This document shows positions 26,568 through 36,255 of a stretch of 64,000 nt of DNA, piece by piece. The DNA comes from Acidimicrobiaceae bacterium. Its GTDB lineage: Bacteria; Actinomycetota; Acidimicrobiia; Acidimicrobiales; Aldehydirespiratoraceae. How positions within the stretch are numbered: the first letter of the stretch is position 1; every line of letters begins with the position of its first letter. The translations under genes were made by a program, and so were the position numbers. The notes below the pieces were generated by a model. It was not told where the DNA came from. It did no database searches and saw nothing but the letters and a program-made list of their open reading frames with translations. The DNA lies in contig VYFQ01000036.1 in the NCBI GenBank assembly GCA_009842325.1, positions 51,996-115,995 of the forward strand, written 5' to 3'.

Positions 26568-28115
26568 GTGACCGACTCGGTCTTCGACACCGTCCTGGTG
26601 GTGGACTTCGGGGCCCAGTACGCACAGCTGATCGCGCGGCGGGTGCGCGAGTGCGAGGTGTACAGCGAGATCGTGCCCGCGGCGGTCACCGCGGCCGAGA
26701 TCGGGGCGCGCCGGCCTGCCGGCGTGGTCCTCAGCGGTGGACCGGCCTCCGTGCACGTCGAAGGCGCGCCGACCCTCGACCCCGCTATCTACGACCTCGG
26801 CGTGCCGATCCTCGGCATCTGCTACGGCGCCCAGTTGCTAGCCGAGCAGTTGGGAGGCTCGGTCGGTCCCAACGAGCGGGGCGAGTACGGCCGGGCCGAG
26901 ATGACGGTGGCTGGCGACGGCGGCGTCCTGCTGGCCGGACTGCCTTCACCCCAGCCGGTGTGGATGAGCCACTTCGACGCCATCGCCGAGCCGCCGCCGG
27001 GCGCAATGGTCACCGCGGCCACCGAGGCTTCGCCGGTAGCCGCGTTCGAGAACCCCGAGCGGGGACTGTACGGGGTGCAGTTCCATCCCGAGGTTGAGCA
27101 CACCGCCCATGGCCACGATGTGATGGAGCGCTTCCTAAGGCGGGCGTGCGGTGCTGGTCCGAGCTGGTCGATGCACTCGATCATCGACGCCGCAGTGACC
27201 TCCGTCCAGGACCAGGTCGGCGACGGTCGGGCCATCTGCGGTTTGTCGGGGGGCGTGGACTCCGCGGTGGCCGCCGCGCTCGTGCACAAGGCCATCGGCA
27301 CCCGGTTGACGTGCGTGCTGGTCGACACCGGTCTGCTGCGCGAGGGCGAGGCCGACCAGGTGGAGGAGACCTTCGGCCGTCACTTCGGAGTGGATCTCGT
27401 CCGCCTCGACGCGGCCACCGAGTTCTTCTCCGCACTGGGAGGGGTCACCGATCCCGAGGCCAAGCGAAAGGTGGTCGGCGAGCAGTTCATCCGGGCCTTC
27501 GAGCGAGCCCGCAACCGGGTTCCCGACGCCGCGTTCCTGGTGCAGGGGACGCTGTATCCCGACGTGATCGAGTCGGGCGCCACCACCCACTCGTCCACCA
27601 TCAAGAGCCATCACAACGTGGGTGGCCTGCCCGACGACCTGGACTTCGAGCTGGTGGAGCCGCTGCGGGCGCTATTCAAGGACGAAGTGCGGGCCGTGGG
27701 AGCCGAGCTGGGTCTGCCCGACGAGATCGTGCACCGCCAGCCCTTCCCCGGTCCGGGCCTGGCCGTCCGCATCATCGGGGAGGTGACCCCCGAGTCGGCC
27801 GACACCCTTCGCCACGCCGATGCCATCGTGCGCTCGGAGTTGAGGGCCGCCGGCCTGGAGCGTGAGATATGGCAGTCGTTCGCGGTGCTGCCCGACATCC
27901 GCACGGTCGGCGTCATGGGCGACGAGCGCACCTACGGGCGGCCGGTGGTGATCCGGGCGGTCACCAGTTCCGATGCCATGACCGCCGACTGGGCCCGCCT
28001 GCCTCACGATGTGCTCGAGGCCATGAGCAGCCGGGTCATCGCTGAGGTCCCCGGAGTGAACCGGGTGGTCTACGACATCACTTCCAAGCCCCCCGCCACC
28101 ATCGAATGGGAGTGA
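26568..28115 (+). CDS. guaA: GMP synthase (glutamine-hydrolysing)
   Basis: It makes GMP from XMP, ATP and glutamine. The 515 residues comprise a class-I amidotransferase domain (about 1-190; [27 protein letters not shown] with Cys85, FHPEVEHT), an ATP-pyrophosphatase domain ([14 protein letters not shown]) and the dimerisation domain ending in [12 protein letters not shown]. It starts at GTG 26568. There is no clear ribosome-binding site because palindromic copy C occupies the region. It lies in the same direction as guaB3. Confidence 0.96.
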   Translation: MTDSVFDTVLVVDFGAQYAQLIARRVRECEVYSEIVPAAVTAAEIGARRPAGVVLSGGPASVHVEGAPTLDPAIYDLGVPILGICYGAQLLAEQLGGSVGPNERGEYGRAEMTVAGDGGVLLAGLPSPQPVWMSHFDAIAEPPPGAMVTAATEASPVAAFENPERGLYGVQFHPEVEHTAHGHDVMERFLRRACGAGPSWSMHSIIDAAVTSVQDQVGDGRAICGLSGGVDSAVAAALVHKAIGTRLTCVLVDTGLLREGEADQVEETFGRHFGVDLVRLDAATEFFSALGGVTDPEAKRKVVGEQFIRAFERARNRVPDAAFLVQGTLYPDVIESGATTHSSTIKSHHNVGGLPDDLDFELVEPLRALFKDEVRAVGAELGLPDEIVHRQPFPGPGLAVRIIGEVTPESADTLRHADAIVRSELRAAGLEREIWQSFAVLPDIRTVGVMGDERTYGRPVVIRAVTSSDAMTADWARLPHDVLEAMSSRVIAEVPGVNRVVYDITSKPPATIEWE

Positions 28116-28128
28116 CGTCGACTCTGCG

Positions 28129-29277
28129 CTAGGCGAGAGCCTGGTCGAGGTCGGCGAGAAGGTCGTCGATGGTCTCGATGCCGACGGACAGGCGGATCAG
28201 GCCGGGATCGACGGCCAGGGGGGAGTCGGCCACCGACAGGTGGGTCATGGTGGACGGCTGCTCGATGAGCGACTCCACCGCGCCCAGCGACTCGGCCAGC
28301 TGGAACACCCGTGTCGAGCTGACCGCGGCCACTGCGGCCGCCTCCCCGCCGGCCAGGATGCACGACACCATCCCGCCGAAGCCGCTCATCTGGCGGGTCG
28401 CGATCTGATGGCCCGGATGGTCCACGAGCCCCGGGTACAGCACCGTGGCCACCGCGGGGTGATCGTTGAGATAGCTGGCGACCTCCACCGCGTTGCCGCA
28501 GTGTCGGTCCATCCGCACGCCGAGAGTCTTGATGCCCCGCAGCAGCAGGTAGCAGTCGAAGGGGCTGGGAACGGCTCCGGCGGCGTTCTGGACGAAGGCC
28601 AGCTGCTCGGCTAGCCCTTCGTCGTCGACCGCGATGAAGCCGCCCACCACATCGGAGTGCCCGCCCAGGTACTTGGTGGAGGAGTGGACCACGATGTCGG
28701 CGTCCAACCCGAGCGGGTTCTGCAGGTACGGGGTGGCGAAGGTGTTGTCCACTACCAGGCGGGCCCCGACCGAGTGGGCTGCGTCGGCCACGGCCGCGAT
28801 GTCGACCACGGTCAGCATGGGGTTGGTGGGGGTCTCCATCCACACCTGACGGGTCTCGGGGCGCAGCGCGGCGGCTAGGGAGTCCGCGTCGGCCAGATCC
28901 GCCGCCGACCACTCGATCCCCCGCTCGCCGTAGACGCGGGCGATCAGCCGGAACGTCCCGCCGTAGGCATCGTCGCCGAGCACGACGTGATCGCCGGAGC
29001 GCAGCAGGCCGACCAGCGCGTCCTCGGCGGCCATGCCGCTGGCGAACGCGAAGCCGTGGCGGGCCCCCTCCAGGCCGGCCACGCTGCGCTCCAGCGCGGC
29101 CCGGGTCGGGTTGGAGGTGCGGGAGTACTCGTAGCCCCGGTGCTGGCCCGGCGCGGCCTGCACGAAAGTGGTGGCCAGGTGGATGGGCACGGTTATGGCG
29201 CCCGTGGTCTCGTCGGGCTCCTGGCCGACATGGACGGCCCGGGTCTCGAACCCCCAGGCATCCTCGCGGCCGCTCAC
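28129..29277 (-). CDS. metB: Cystathionine gamma-synthase / gamma-lyase
   Basis: A 382-residue PLP enzyme of the Cys/Met metabolism family. YSRTSNPTRAALE, ASGMAAEDA, METPTNP, VVDNTFATPYLQ, and SSTKYLGGHSDVVGG with the PLP lysine Lys202 are all present. The start GTG 29277 overlaps the stop of the upstream cystathionine beta-synthase (GTGA). That pairing suggests transsulfuration between homocysteine and cysteine; sequence alone does not decide synthase versus lyase direction. Confidence 0.9.
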   Translation of the reverse strand: MSGREDAWGFETRAVHVGQEPDETTGAITVPIHLATTFVQAAPGQHRGYEYSRTSNPTRAALERSVAGLEGARHGFAFASGMAAEDALVGLLRSGDHVVLGDDAYGGTFRLIARVYGERGIEWSAADLADADSLAAALRPETRQVWMETPTNPMLTVVDIAAVADAAHSVGARLVVDNTFATPYLQNPLGLDADIVVHSSTKYLGGHSDVVGGFIAVDDEGLAEQLAFVQNAAGAVPSPFDCYLLLRGIKTLGVRMDRHCGNAVEVASYLNDHPAVATVLYPGLVDHPGHQIATRQMSGFGGMVSCILAGGEAAAVAAVSSTRVFQLAESLGAVESLIEQPSTMTHLSVADSPLAVDPGLIRLSVGIETIDDLLADLDQALA

Positions 29278-30665
29278 AGGCCCACCCCTTCGGCGAGGGC
29301 GTCGCCCGAGATGGACGACAGGTAGCTGAGCACATCGGTGCTGGAGACCACCGCCCTGGGCCGGCCGCCGTCGAGCACCAGCAGCGCCGGCGATCGCTCC
29401 AGCTTCGTCACCGCCAGGGCCACCGGCTCGCCAATGCCGATCTGCTCCAGGGGCCTGCTCATCACGCTCTCCACCGGCCGGCCGAGCAGGTCCCCGTTGA
29501 AGGCCAGCGCCATGAGCTGCAGTTCGTGGACCGATCCCATCACCTCGGCCGCGGCCAGCGGCATCTCGCCCTTGGCCACCGGAAGCTGGCTCAGCCCGTT
29601 GTCGCGCATGTGGGTCACGGCCAGGCTCACGGGGTCGTCGGGATTCACGTACACCAGCGGTGGCAGCGCACCCTCCTTGGCGTCCAGCACGTCCTTCACG
29701 CAGGGGTGCTCGCCGATCAGGAACCCGTGCGACGCCATCCAGTCGTCGTTGAATACCTTCGACAGGTAGCCGCGGCCGGAGTCGGGCAGCAGCAGCACCA
29801 CCACATCGTCGGGACTGCAGTCCTGGGCCACCTCGGCGGCCGCGCACACCGCGGTTCCTCCCGAGCCTCCGATCAGGAGGCCCTCGCGGTGGGAGACGAG
29901 CCGGGCCATGTCGAAGGAGGCCTGGTCGGACACGGCGATCACACGGTCCACCACTTCGGGGTGGTAGGTCTCGGGCCAGAAGTCCTCGCCGATGCCCTCC
30001 ACCAGGTAGGGCCGGCCGGACCCGCCGCTGAACACAGAGCCCTCCGGGTCGGCCGCGATGATCTGCACCGACGGGTTCTGCCGCTTGAGGTAGCGGCCTA
30101 CCCCGCTGATGGTGCCGCCGGTGCCCGGCCCGGCCACGAAATGGGTGATGCGGCCGTCGGTCTGACGCCAGAGCTCGGGTCCGGTCGTCTTCTCGTGGGC
30201 GAGGGGGTTCTCCTGGTTGAAGTACTGGTTGGGCTGGTAGGCGCCCGGCGTGGAGGCCATGAGCCGCTCGGCGGTGGAGTAGTAGGAGTCGGGGTCCTCG
30301 GGGGCCACTGCCACCGGGCACACCACCACCTCGGCGCCGTAGGCCCGCAGCAGCTGCACCTTCTCGGGGCTGACCTTGTCGGTCATCACGAAGACGCACC
30401 GGTAGCCCCGCTGGGCCCCGACCATGGCCAGGCCGACGCCGGTGTTGCCCGAGGTGGGTTCGATGATCGTTCCGCCCGGCTTGAGCAGCCCGTCGCGCTC
30501 TGCGCCGTCGATCATCGCGATGGCGATGCGATCCTTGACGCTGCCGCCGGGGTTGAGCATCTCGAGCTTGGCCAGCACGTCGCAGCGGGCCTCGGGAACC
30601 GCCCGCCGCATTCTCACCAGCGGCGTGTTCCCTACGAGGTCGAGGACGGAGTCGGCGACCTCCAC
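29274..30665 (-). CDS. Cystathionine beta-synthase
   Basis: It condenses homocysteine and serine to cystathionine. The 463 residues have the PLP lysine in NPGGSVKDRIA (Lys44), TSGNTGVGLAM, GPGTGGTISGVGRYLK and GGSGGTAV, followed by two C-terminal CBS motifs (about 330-463). It starts at GTG 30665 with a leaderless-type promoter. It is divergent from pcrA (56 bp apart) and coupled to metB by a 4-bp overlap. Confidence 0.92.
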   Translation of the reverse strand: MEVADSVLDLVGNTPLVRMRRAVPEARCDVLAKLEMLNPGGSVKDRIAIAMIDGAERDGLLKPGGTIIEPTSGNTGVGLAMVGAQRGYRCVFVMTDKVSPEKVQLLRAYGAEVVVCPVAVAPEDPDSYYSTAERLMASTPGAYQPNQYFNQENPLAHEKTTGPELWRQTDGRITHFVAGPGTGGTISGVGRYLKRQNPSVQIIAADPEGSVFSGGSGRPYLVEGIGEDFWPETYHPEVVDRVIAVSDQASFDMARLVSHREGLLIGGSGGTAVCAAAEVAQDCSPDDVVVLLLPDSGRGYLSKVFNDDWMASHGFLIGEHPCVKDVLDAKEGALPPLVYVNPDDPVSLAVTHMRDNGLSQLPVAKGEMPLAAAEVMGSVHELQLMALAFNGDLLGRPVESVMSRPLEQIGIGEPVALAVTKLERSPALLVLDGGRPRAVVSSTDVLSYLSSISGDALAEGVGL

Positions 30666-30672
30666 GCCCGGC

Positions 30673-30678
30673 AGGCTA
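30673..30678 (-). promoter_or_regulatory. Minus-10 element of the cystathionine beta-synthase gene (leaderless)
   Basis: TAGCCT on the minus strand ends 7 nt before the GTG at 30665. Confidence 0.5.
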
Positions 30679-30708
30679 TCGGGCCAAAGCGGTGTCGGGT
30701 GGCGGCAG

Positions 30709-30714
30709 TAGGGT
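30709..30714 (+). promoter_or_regulatory. Minus-10 element of pcrA (leaderless)
   Basis: TAGGGT ends 7 nt before ATG 30722. It is 30 bp from the opposing cystathionine beta-synthase minus-10. Confidence 0.5.
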
Positions 30715-30721
30715 GGCCTTG

Positions 30722-32944
30722 ATGGTGGAATCGGCGATTCTGGAGGACTTGAACCCGGCCCAGTACGAGGCGGTCACCCATACCGGCGGACCGCTTCTGG
30801 TGGTGGCCGGGGCGGGGTCGGGCAAGACCCGCGTGCTCACCCATCGCATCGCCCACCTGATCGACCATCACGGCCTGTCGCCGTTCGAGATCCTGGCCAT
30901 CACCTTCACCAACAAGGCCGCCGGCGAGATGCGGGACCGCGTCGGCACCCTCGTCGGGCCAGTGGCGGAGAGCATGTGGGTGTCGACGTTCCACGCGGCC
31001 TGCGTGCGCATCCTGCGCCGCGACGCCGACTACATCGACTACCCGAGCCGCTTCACCATCTACGACCAGGGCGACGCGGTGCGCCTGTGCGGCTACGTGC
31101 TGCGCGACTTGAACCTCGACCAGAAGCGGTTCCCGCCCCGGGCGATCCACGCCACCATCTCCGCGGCCAAGAACGACAACATCGGTGCCGAGCAGTACGC
31201 CGAGCAGGCCTCCAACATCTTCGAGCGGCGCATCGCCGAGGTGTTCAGCCACTACCAGCGCCGTCTGGCCGCGGCCGCGGCCATGGACTTCGACGATCTG
31301 CTGCTGCGCACGGTCGAGCTGTTCCGGAACTGCCCGGAGGTGCTGGAACGCTGGCGGCAGCGGTTCGCTCATGTGCTGGTGGACGAGTACCAGGACACCA
31401 ACCCTGTGCAAAACGAGCTGGTGATCAGCCTGGGCGCCGAGAGCCGCCAGGTGACCGCGGTAGGCGACGCCGACCAGTCGATCTACGCCTTCCGTGGCGC
31501 CGACATCCGCAACATCCTCGAGTTCGAGCGGGCCTTCGACGACGTCCGCATCGTGGTGCTGGAGCAGAACTACCGCAGCACCCAGAACATCCTCGACGCC
31601 GCCAACTCGGTGATCGTCAACAACGCCGGCCGCAAGCCCAAGGACCTGTGGACCGACCAGGGGTCGGGGCCGGCCATCGTCCGCTACCACGCCGACGACG
31701 AGGAGGACGAGGCCCGCTACGTGGTCAGCGAGATCGTGCGGCGTTGCGACGAGGAGCAGATGCGCTTCTCGGAGACGGCCGTCTTCTACCGCACCAACGC
31801 CCAGTCGCGGGCCGTGGAGGAGCAGCTCATCAAGGCCGAGATCCCCTACCGGCTGGTGGGCGGCACCCGCTTCTACGACCGCCGCGAGGTGCGCGACGCC
31901 ATGGCCTACCTCAAGGCGGTCACAAACCCCGGCGACGAGGTGAGCGTGAAACGGGCGCTGGGCGTGCCCAAACGGGGTGTGGGCGCCACTTCGGTGGCCA
32001 AGATCGACGCCTACGCAGCGGAGAACGGGCTCACCTTCTACGAAGCTCTCCGCCACTGCGCCGAGACCGGCGTCACCGGACGCTCGGCGGCCGGCATCCG
32101 GCAGTTCTGCACGCTGATCGACGGAGCTGTCGGCCTGGAGGCGTCGCCGGCCGCGGTGCTGCAGGAGTTGCTGGAGCGCTCCGGGTACCTGGACGAGTTG
32201 CGCTCCGAGAAGTCGGTCGAGGCCGACGGCCGCCTGGAGAATCTGGCGGAGCTGGTGGGTGTCGCCGGCGAGCACGACACCCTGGACGAGTTGCTGGAGG
32301 CGGTGGCGCTGGTGGCCGACACCGACGAACTGGCCGACACCGGCTCGGATGAGTCCGCGGTCACGCTCATGACCATGCATTCGGCCAAGGGCCTTGAGTA
32401 CCCCGATGTCTACATGGTCGGGATGGAGGACGGCGTGTTCCCCCACATCCGGGCATTGGGCGAGCCTCACGAGCTGGAGGAGGAGCGCCGCCTCGCCTAC
32501 GTCGGGATCACCCGGGCCATGCGCCAGCTAACCCTCACCCACGCCTGGAGCCGGCTGCTGTACGGCAGCCGGCAGTACAACCCGCCGAGCCGGTTCCTCA
32601 AGGAGATCCCCGACGAGCTGCTGCAGACCGTCGACGGGTCCCGGGTGGTGCGGAGCCGCTACTACAGCCGCAGCCGGCGTGAGCGCAGCCTCGACCGGCG
32701 GTCGGCCAACCGCGACGAGATCGTTCAGCGCGCCCTCGACGCCGGCCGGCGACCCGCGCCGTCGGTGTCAGGTGCCGACCGCCTGGGCCTCAAGGTGGGA
32801 GACGACGTGCGCCACGCCCAGTGGGGCGAGGGCGTGATCCTTAACATCGAGGGCGCGGGGGACGACGCGCAGGCGTCGGTGCGTTTCCCCACCGTGGGCG
32901 AGAAGCAGCTGCTGCTGTCGTGGGCCCCGCTGGAGAAGATCTAG
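30722..32944 (+). CDS. pcrA: ATP-dependent DNA helicase PcrA/UvrD
   Basis: A superfamily 1A 3'-5' helicase for repair and replication restart. The 740 residues show the Q motif LNPAQYEAV, Walker A AGAGSGKT (29-36), ITFTNKAAGEM, VDEYQDTN, GDADQSIYAFRGAD, EQNYRST, and the late motifs TMHSAKGLEYPDV and ERRLAYVGITRAM. The C-terminus (DDVRHAQWGEGVILN to SWAPLEKI) is the Tudor-like domain that binds RNA polymerase in known PcrA proteins. ATG 30722 fits a leaderless promoter. Confidence 0.95.
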   Translation: MVESAILEDLNPAQYEAVTHTGGPLLVVAGAGSGKTRVLTHRIAHLIDHHGLSPFEILAITFTNKAAGEMRDRVGTLVGPVAESMWVSTFHAACVRILRRDADYIDYPSRFTIYDQGDAVRLCGYVLRDLNLDQKRFPPRAIHATISAAKNDNIGAEQYAEQASNIFERRIAEVFSHYQRRLAAAAAMDFDDLLLRTVELFRNCPEVLERWRQRFAHVLVDEYQDTNPVQNELVISLGAESRQVTAVGDADQSIYAFRGADIRNILEFERAFDDVRIVVLEQNYRSTQNILDAANSVIVNNAGRKPKDLWTDQGSGPAIVRYHADDEEDEARYVVSEIVRRCDEEQMRFSETAVFYRTNAQSRAVEEQLIKAEIPYRLVGGTRFYDRREVRDAMAYLKAVTNPGDEVSVKRALGVPKRGVGATSVAKIDAYAAENGLTFYEALRHCAETGVTGRSAAGIRQFCTLIDGAVGLEASPAAVLQELLERSGYLDELRSEKSVEADGRLENLAELVGVAGEHDTLDELLEAVALVADTDELADTGSDESAVTLMTMHSAKGLEYPDVYMVGMEDGVFPHIRALGEPHELEEERRLAYVGITRAMRQLTLTHAWSRLLYGSRQYNPPSRFLKEIPDELLQTVDGSRVVRSRYYSRSRRERSLDRRSANRDEIVQRALDAGRRPAPSVSGADRLGLKVGDDVRHAQWGEGVILNIEGAGDDAQASVRFPTVGEKQLLLSWAPLEKI

Positions 32945-32955
32945 CGCCCTGACCC

Positions 32956-33684
32956 TCAGGCGTCGTGTACTGCGATGCGCAGGCGCTTGTTGGACTTGCC
33001 CTTCGATTCGGTCTTGACCACCTCGAAGCGGCCCACCTCTCCGGTGGAGGGCAAGTGGGTGCCCCCGTCGGCCTGCTTGTCCAGCCCGACGATGTCGACC
33101 ACCCGGATCTCGGTCACCGACTCCGGTATGAGGTTGACCTTGGTGCGGATCAGGTCCTCGTCGGCCAGGGCCTCGGCCCGGGGTAGGAACGAGATCTCGA
33201 TCGGACGGTCGGCGGCGATCTCGGCGTTGACCAGTTCGGTGACCTGGGCCGCGAACCCCTCGGGCAGGGGATCGAACTCGAAGTCCATGCGGGCCGACAG
33301 CGGGGCCATGTTGCCGCCGGTCACCGACACGCCCCAAGTGTTGTAGATCACCCCGCACAGGATGTGCAGAGCGGTGTGGGTGCGCATCAGTGCATGGCGG
33401 CGCTCCCAGTCGAGTTCGCCCCGCACCGGCGTTCCTGCCGGCGGGGCGGGGGCGTCGAGAGTGTGCCACACCACGTCGTGGCCCGTCACGTCCGTCACCG
33501 TCGCCGTGCCGCCGCCCCAGCTCAGCGTTCCGGTGTCGTGGGGCTGGCCGCCGCTGGTGGCGTAGAAGGCGGTGGCGTCGAGGGCCACCCGCCCGTCGTC
33601 GTCGACCGCGGCCACGGTGGCGTCGAAGGCCCGGCACTGGGCGTCGCGCAGGAATATCCGGTCGGTGGGGGTCACGTCAGCCAT
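32956..33684 (-). CDS. Alanyl-tRNA editing protein (AlaX-like)
   Basis: A stand-alone homologue of the AlaRS editing domain that hydrolyses Ser- or Gly-tRNA(Ala). The 242 residues include SGGQPHDTG, the zinc motif RTHTALHIL (His103, His107) and the second zinc motif, here QADGGTH (Asp206, His210) where the family usually has CGGTH. The Cys-to-Asp change may keep metal binding or alter activity. Its start overlaps the end of the upstream membrane protein gene by 13 bp, so both are probably co-transcribed. Confidence 0.87.
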   Translation of the reverse strand: MADVTPTDRIFLRDAQCRAFDATVAAVDDDGRVALDATAFYATSGGQPHDTGTLSWGGGTATVTDVTGHDVVWHTLDAPAPPAGTPVRGELDWERRHALMRTHTALHILCGVIYNTWGVSVTGGNMAPLSARMDFEFDPLPEGFAAQVTELVNAEIAADRPIEISFLPRAEALADEDLIRTKVNLIPESVTEIRVVDIVGLDKQADGGTHLPSTGEVGRFEVVKTESKGKSNKRLRIAVHDA

Positions 33685-34187
33685 AGGGCCTCCAAGTATG
33701 GCAAGTCGGCCGCGGTTGGTTCATCGCGGTTGATGTCGACCCGGACGTCGCCGTCCACGACAGTCACGCTGAAGTGGCGCAAGCCGGTGCCGGCCGCGTC
33801 CACGACGTCGTCGGAGTCGCAGGTGTTCACGAATTCAGCCTGGCCGGCCTGCCACTCGAAGAAGCAGTCCCGGCTCTGGCCCGGCCGGCGGGCCTCGAAG
33901 GCCAGCCATCCCGACTCGGGGTCGTCCCCGAGGTGCTGCAGGATGATGTCGAGCTCTCCGTCGGCCACGTCACCGAACAGGATCGGCCCCCGGTCGGCGA
34001 TCTCGGCGCTGATCCGGCCGGTCTCCATGTCGCGGAAGTCCCGGTCGCCGAGGCGGATCTCAACCTCGGTGCCGCCCCGGGTCAGCAGCAGCACGCCCAG
34101 GACCAGGCCCAACGCGACCACCACCCCGGCCAAGCCCACCACCACGACGGTTCGCAGGTCGGGACGGGGTCCGCTGGAAACGGGCAT
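33672..34187 (-). CDS. Membrane-anchored protein of unknown function
   Basis: A 171-residue protein with a short basic cytosolic N-terminus, one membrane helix (about 13-36; VVVVGLAGVVVALGLVLGVLL) and an acidic extracytoplasmic domain. RDCFFEWQAGQAEFVNTCDSDD holds a likely disulfide pair. I recognise no family. ATG 34187 lies only 21 bp from the divergent sucC start, so the two promoters must overlap. It overlaps the downstream AlaX-like gene. Confidence 0.75.
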   Translation of the reverse strand: MPVSSGPRPDLRTVVVVGLAGVVVALGLVLGVLLLTRGGTEVEIRLGDRDFRDMETGRISAEIADRGPILFGDVADGELDIILQHLGDDPESGWLAFEARRPGQSRDCFFEWQAGQAEFVNTCDSDDVVDAAGTGLRHFSVTVVDGDVRVDINRDEPTAADLPYLEALWLT

Positions 34188-34194
34188 CGCGGCC

Positions 34195-34200
34195 TAGTAT
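34195..34200 (+). promoter_or_regulatory. Minus-10 element of sucC (leaderless)
   Basis: TAGTAT ends 8 nt before GTG 34209. On the minus strand GATACT (34202-34197) could serve the divergent membrane protein gene. Confidence 0.5.
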
Positions 34201-34208
34201 CGCCGCTC

Positions 34209-35372
34209 GTGGATCTGTTCGAGCATCAGGGCAAGGAACTGTTCGCCCGCTACGGACTGCCGGTTCCCACGGGCGAAGTGGCGTTCTCGCCCGACGACGC
34301 AGTAGCCGCGGCCTCCAGGCTCGGACTGCCCGTGGTGGTGAAGGCCCAAGTCCACACCGGAGGGCGGGGCAAGGCCGGAGGCGTGAAGCTGGCCGCCGAC
34401 CTCGACGCCGTGCGCAGCCATGCCGCCGGCATCCTGGGCCTCGACATCTCGGGCCACATCGTGCGCCGCCTCTGGATAGAGCAGGCGTCCGACATCGCCG
34501 AGGAGTACTACGCCAGCTTCACTCTCGACCGCTCCGCCCGCAAGCACCTGGGGATGCTGTCGGCCGAGGGCGGCGTGGACATCGAGACCGTGGCCGCCCG
34601 CGACCCCGATGCCATCGCCCGTATCCACATCGACCCGGTGAACGGCTTGACGCAGCCGGCTTGCCGCCAGTGGGTGCAGGCTGCCCGCATCCCCGGCTCT
34701 GTGGCGGACGTGGTGGCCGATGTGCTGGTGACCCTGTACGGCGCCTACGTGGACGCCGACGCCGACCTGGTCGAGGTCAACCCGCTCATAGTGACCTCCA
34801 GCGAAGACGTGGTGCTGCTCGACTCCAAGGTCACCCTGGACGCCAACAGCGCGTTCCGCCACGACGACTACGCCCAGTACGACGCCACGCAGACCCGCGA
34901 CGAGCGGGAGCAGGCCGCCCACGCCAAGCGGCTGCAGTACGTGGGCCTGGACGGCTCGGTCGGGGTGATCGCCAACGGCGCGGGCCTGGCCATGAGCACC
35001 GTGGACGTCGTGAACCAGGTGGGGGGCAGCCCCGCCAACTTCCTCGACATCGGCGGAGGCGCCAACGCGGAGGTCATGGCGGGCGCGCTGGAGGTGATCA
35101 ACAACGATCCCGCGGTGCGGGCCATCCTGATCAACATCTTCGGGGGCATCACCCGAGGCGAGGAGATCGCCAACGGCATCATCGAGGCCACTCGCCGGGT
35201 CGACATCGACTCGCCCATCGTGATCCGCCTCGACGGCACCAACGCGGCCGAGGGCCGGGAACTGCTGGAGCCCCACCTGGGCGGTGCCCTGATGATGGAG
35301 CCGACGATGCTGGACGCCGCCCGCCGGGCGGTGGAACTGGCTGGAGCTGCGAACGGGCAGGTGCAGCCATGA
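34209..35372 (+). CDS. sucC: Succinyl-CoA synthetase beta subunit (ADP-forming)
   Basis: A TCA-cycle enzyme subunit with an ATP-grasp fold. The 387 residues start DLFEHQGKELFARYGLP after GTG 34209 and contain VKAQVHTGGRGKAGGV, LVEVNPLIVT, DSKVTLDANSAFRH and the C-terminal FGGITRGEEIANGI. The frame is open upstream, but the family N-terminus and leaderless promoter fix the start. The sucD ATG overlaps its stop (ATGA). Confidence 0.95.
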   Translation: MDLFEHQGKELFARYGLPVPTGEVAFSPDDAVAAASRLGLPVVVKAQVHTGGRGKAGGVKLAADLDAVRSHAAGILGLDISGHIVRRLWIEQASDIAEEYYASFTLDRSARKHLGMLSAEGGVDIETVAARDPDAIARIHIDPVNGLTQPACRQWVQAARIPGSVADVVADVLVTLYGAYVDADADLVEVNPLIVTSSEDVVLLDSKVTLDANSAFRHDDYAQYDATQTRDEREQAAHAKRLQYVGLDGSVGVIANGAGLAMSTVDVVNQVGGSPANFLDIGGGANAEVMAGALEVINNDPAVRAILINIFGGITRGEEIANGIIEATRRVDIDSPIVIRLDGTNAAEGRELLEPHLGGALMMEPTMLDAARRAVELAGAANGQVQP

Positions 35373-36253
35373 GCATCTTCGTGGACGAGAGCACCCGGGT
35401 GGTGTACCAGGGGCTCACCGGCTCGCAGGGCCGCTACTACGGCCTGCTCAACCGGGACTACGGCACGCAGGTCGTGGCCGGCACCAACCCCCGCAAGGCC
35501 GGGACCGACGTGGACGGCGTGCCGATCTTCGCCACCGTCGCCGACGCCGCGGCGGCCACCGGCGCCACCGTGAGCTGCGTGTTCATCCCCGCGCCGGGAG
35601 TGCCCGGCGCGGTGCTCGAAGCGGCCGAAGCCGGCATGGAGCTGGTAGTGGTGATCACCGAGGGGGTGCCCGCCCACGACGAGGCGTTCCTGTTCAACAA
35701 ACTGAGGCGCGATCATCCGGATGTGCGGCTGCTCGGCCCCAACTGTCCGGGCATCATCAGCCCCGGCAAGTGCAACATCGGCATCACCGCCGGGCACATC
35801 GCTGAGCCAGGAGGCCCGGTGGGGATCGTCAGCCGCTCGGGCACGCTGACCTACCAGGCGCTGTACGAGCTCAAGCAGCAACAGATCGGTGTGACCACCT
35901 GCGTGGGCATCGGCGGCGACCCGGTGCCTGGCACGACCTTCGTCGACTGCCTGGCCGCCTTCGAGGCCGATCCTGAGACCCGAGCCGTGATGATGATCGG
36001 CGAGATCGGTGGATCGGCCGAGGAGGAGGCGGCCGACTTCATCGCCGGGCACATGACTAAGCCGGTGGTCGCCTACGTGGCCGGAGTCACCGCGCCGCCC
36101 GGCAAGAAGATGGGCCACGCCGGCGCGATCGTGTCGGGCGGCAAGGGCACGGCCGCAGCCAAGATGGAGGCGCTGACCTCAGCCGGGGCCCGGGTGGGCC
36201 AGAACCCCACCGAGGCCGGCGAATTGATGGTGGAGATCGTCGCTTCCCTGTAA
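35369..36253 (+). CDS. sucD: Succinyl-CoA synthetase alpha subunit
   Basis: A 294-residue CoA-binding partner of Suc[23 protein letters not shown] is the CoA-binding start, [17 protein letters not shown] the next signature, and [14 protein letters not shown] holds the phosphorylated histidine His250. ATG 35369 overlaps the sucC stop by 4 bp; purH begins 2 bp after the stop. Confidence 0.95.
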   Translation: MSIFVDESTRVVYQGLTGSQGRYYGLLNRDYGTQVVAGTNPRKAGTDVDGVPIFATVADAAAATGATVSCVFIPAPGVPGAVLEAAEAGMELVVVITEGVPAHDEAFLFNKLRRDHPDVRLLGPNCPGIISPGKCNIGITAGHIAEPGGPVGIVSRSGTLTYQALYELKQQQIGVTTCVGIGGDPVPGTTFVDCLAAFEADPETRAVMMIGEIGGSAEEEAADFIAGHMTKPVVAYVAGVTAPPGKKMGHAGAIVSGGKGTAAAKMEALTSAGARVGQNPTEAGELMVEIVASL

Positions 36254-36255
36254 GG

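Noticed and set aside
28129..30399. A continuous minus-strand frame suggesting a metB/cystathionine beta-synthase fusion
   Set aside because: The part beyond 29277 is out of frame with the true cystathionine beta-synthase gene. The two genes are separate and overlap by 4 bp (GTGA).
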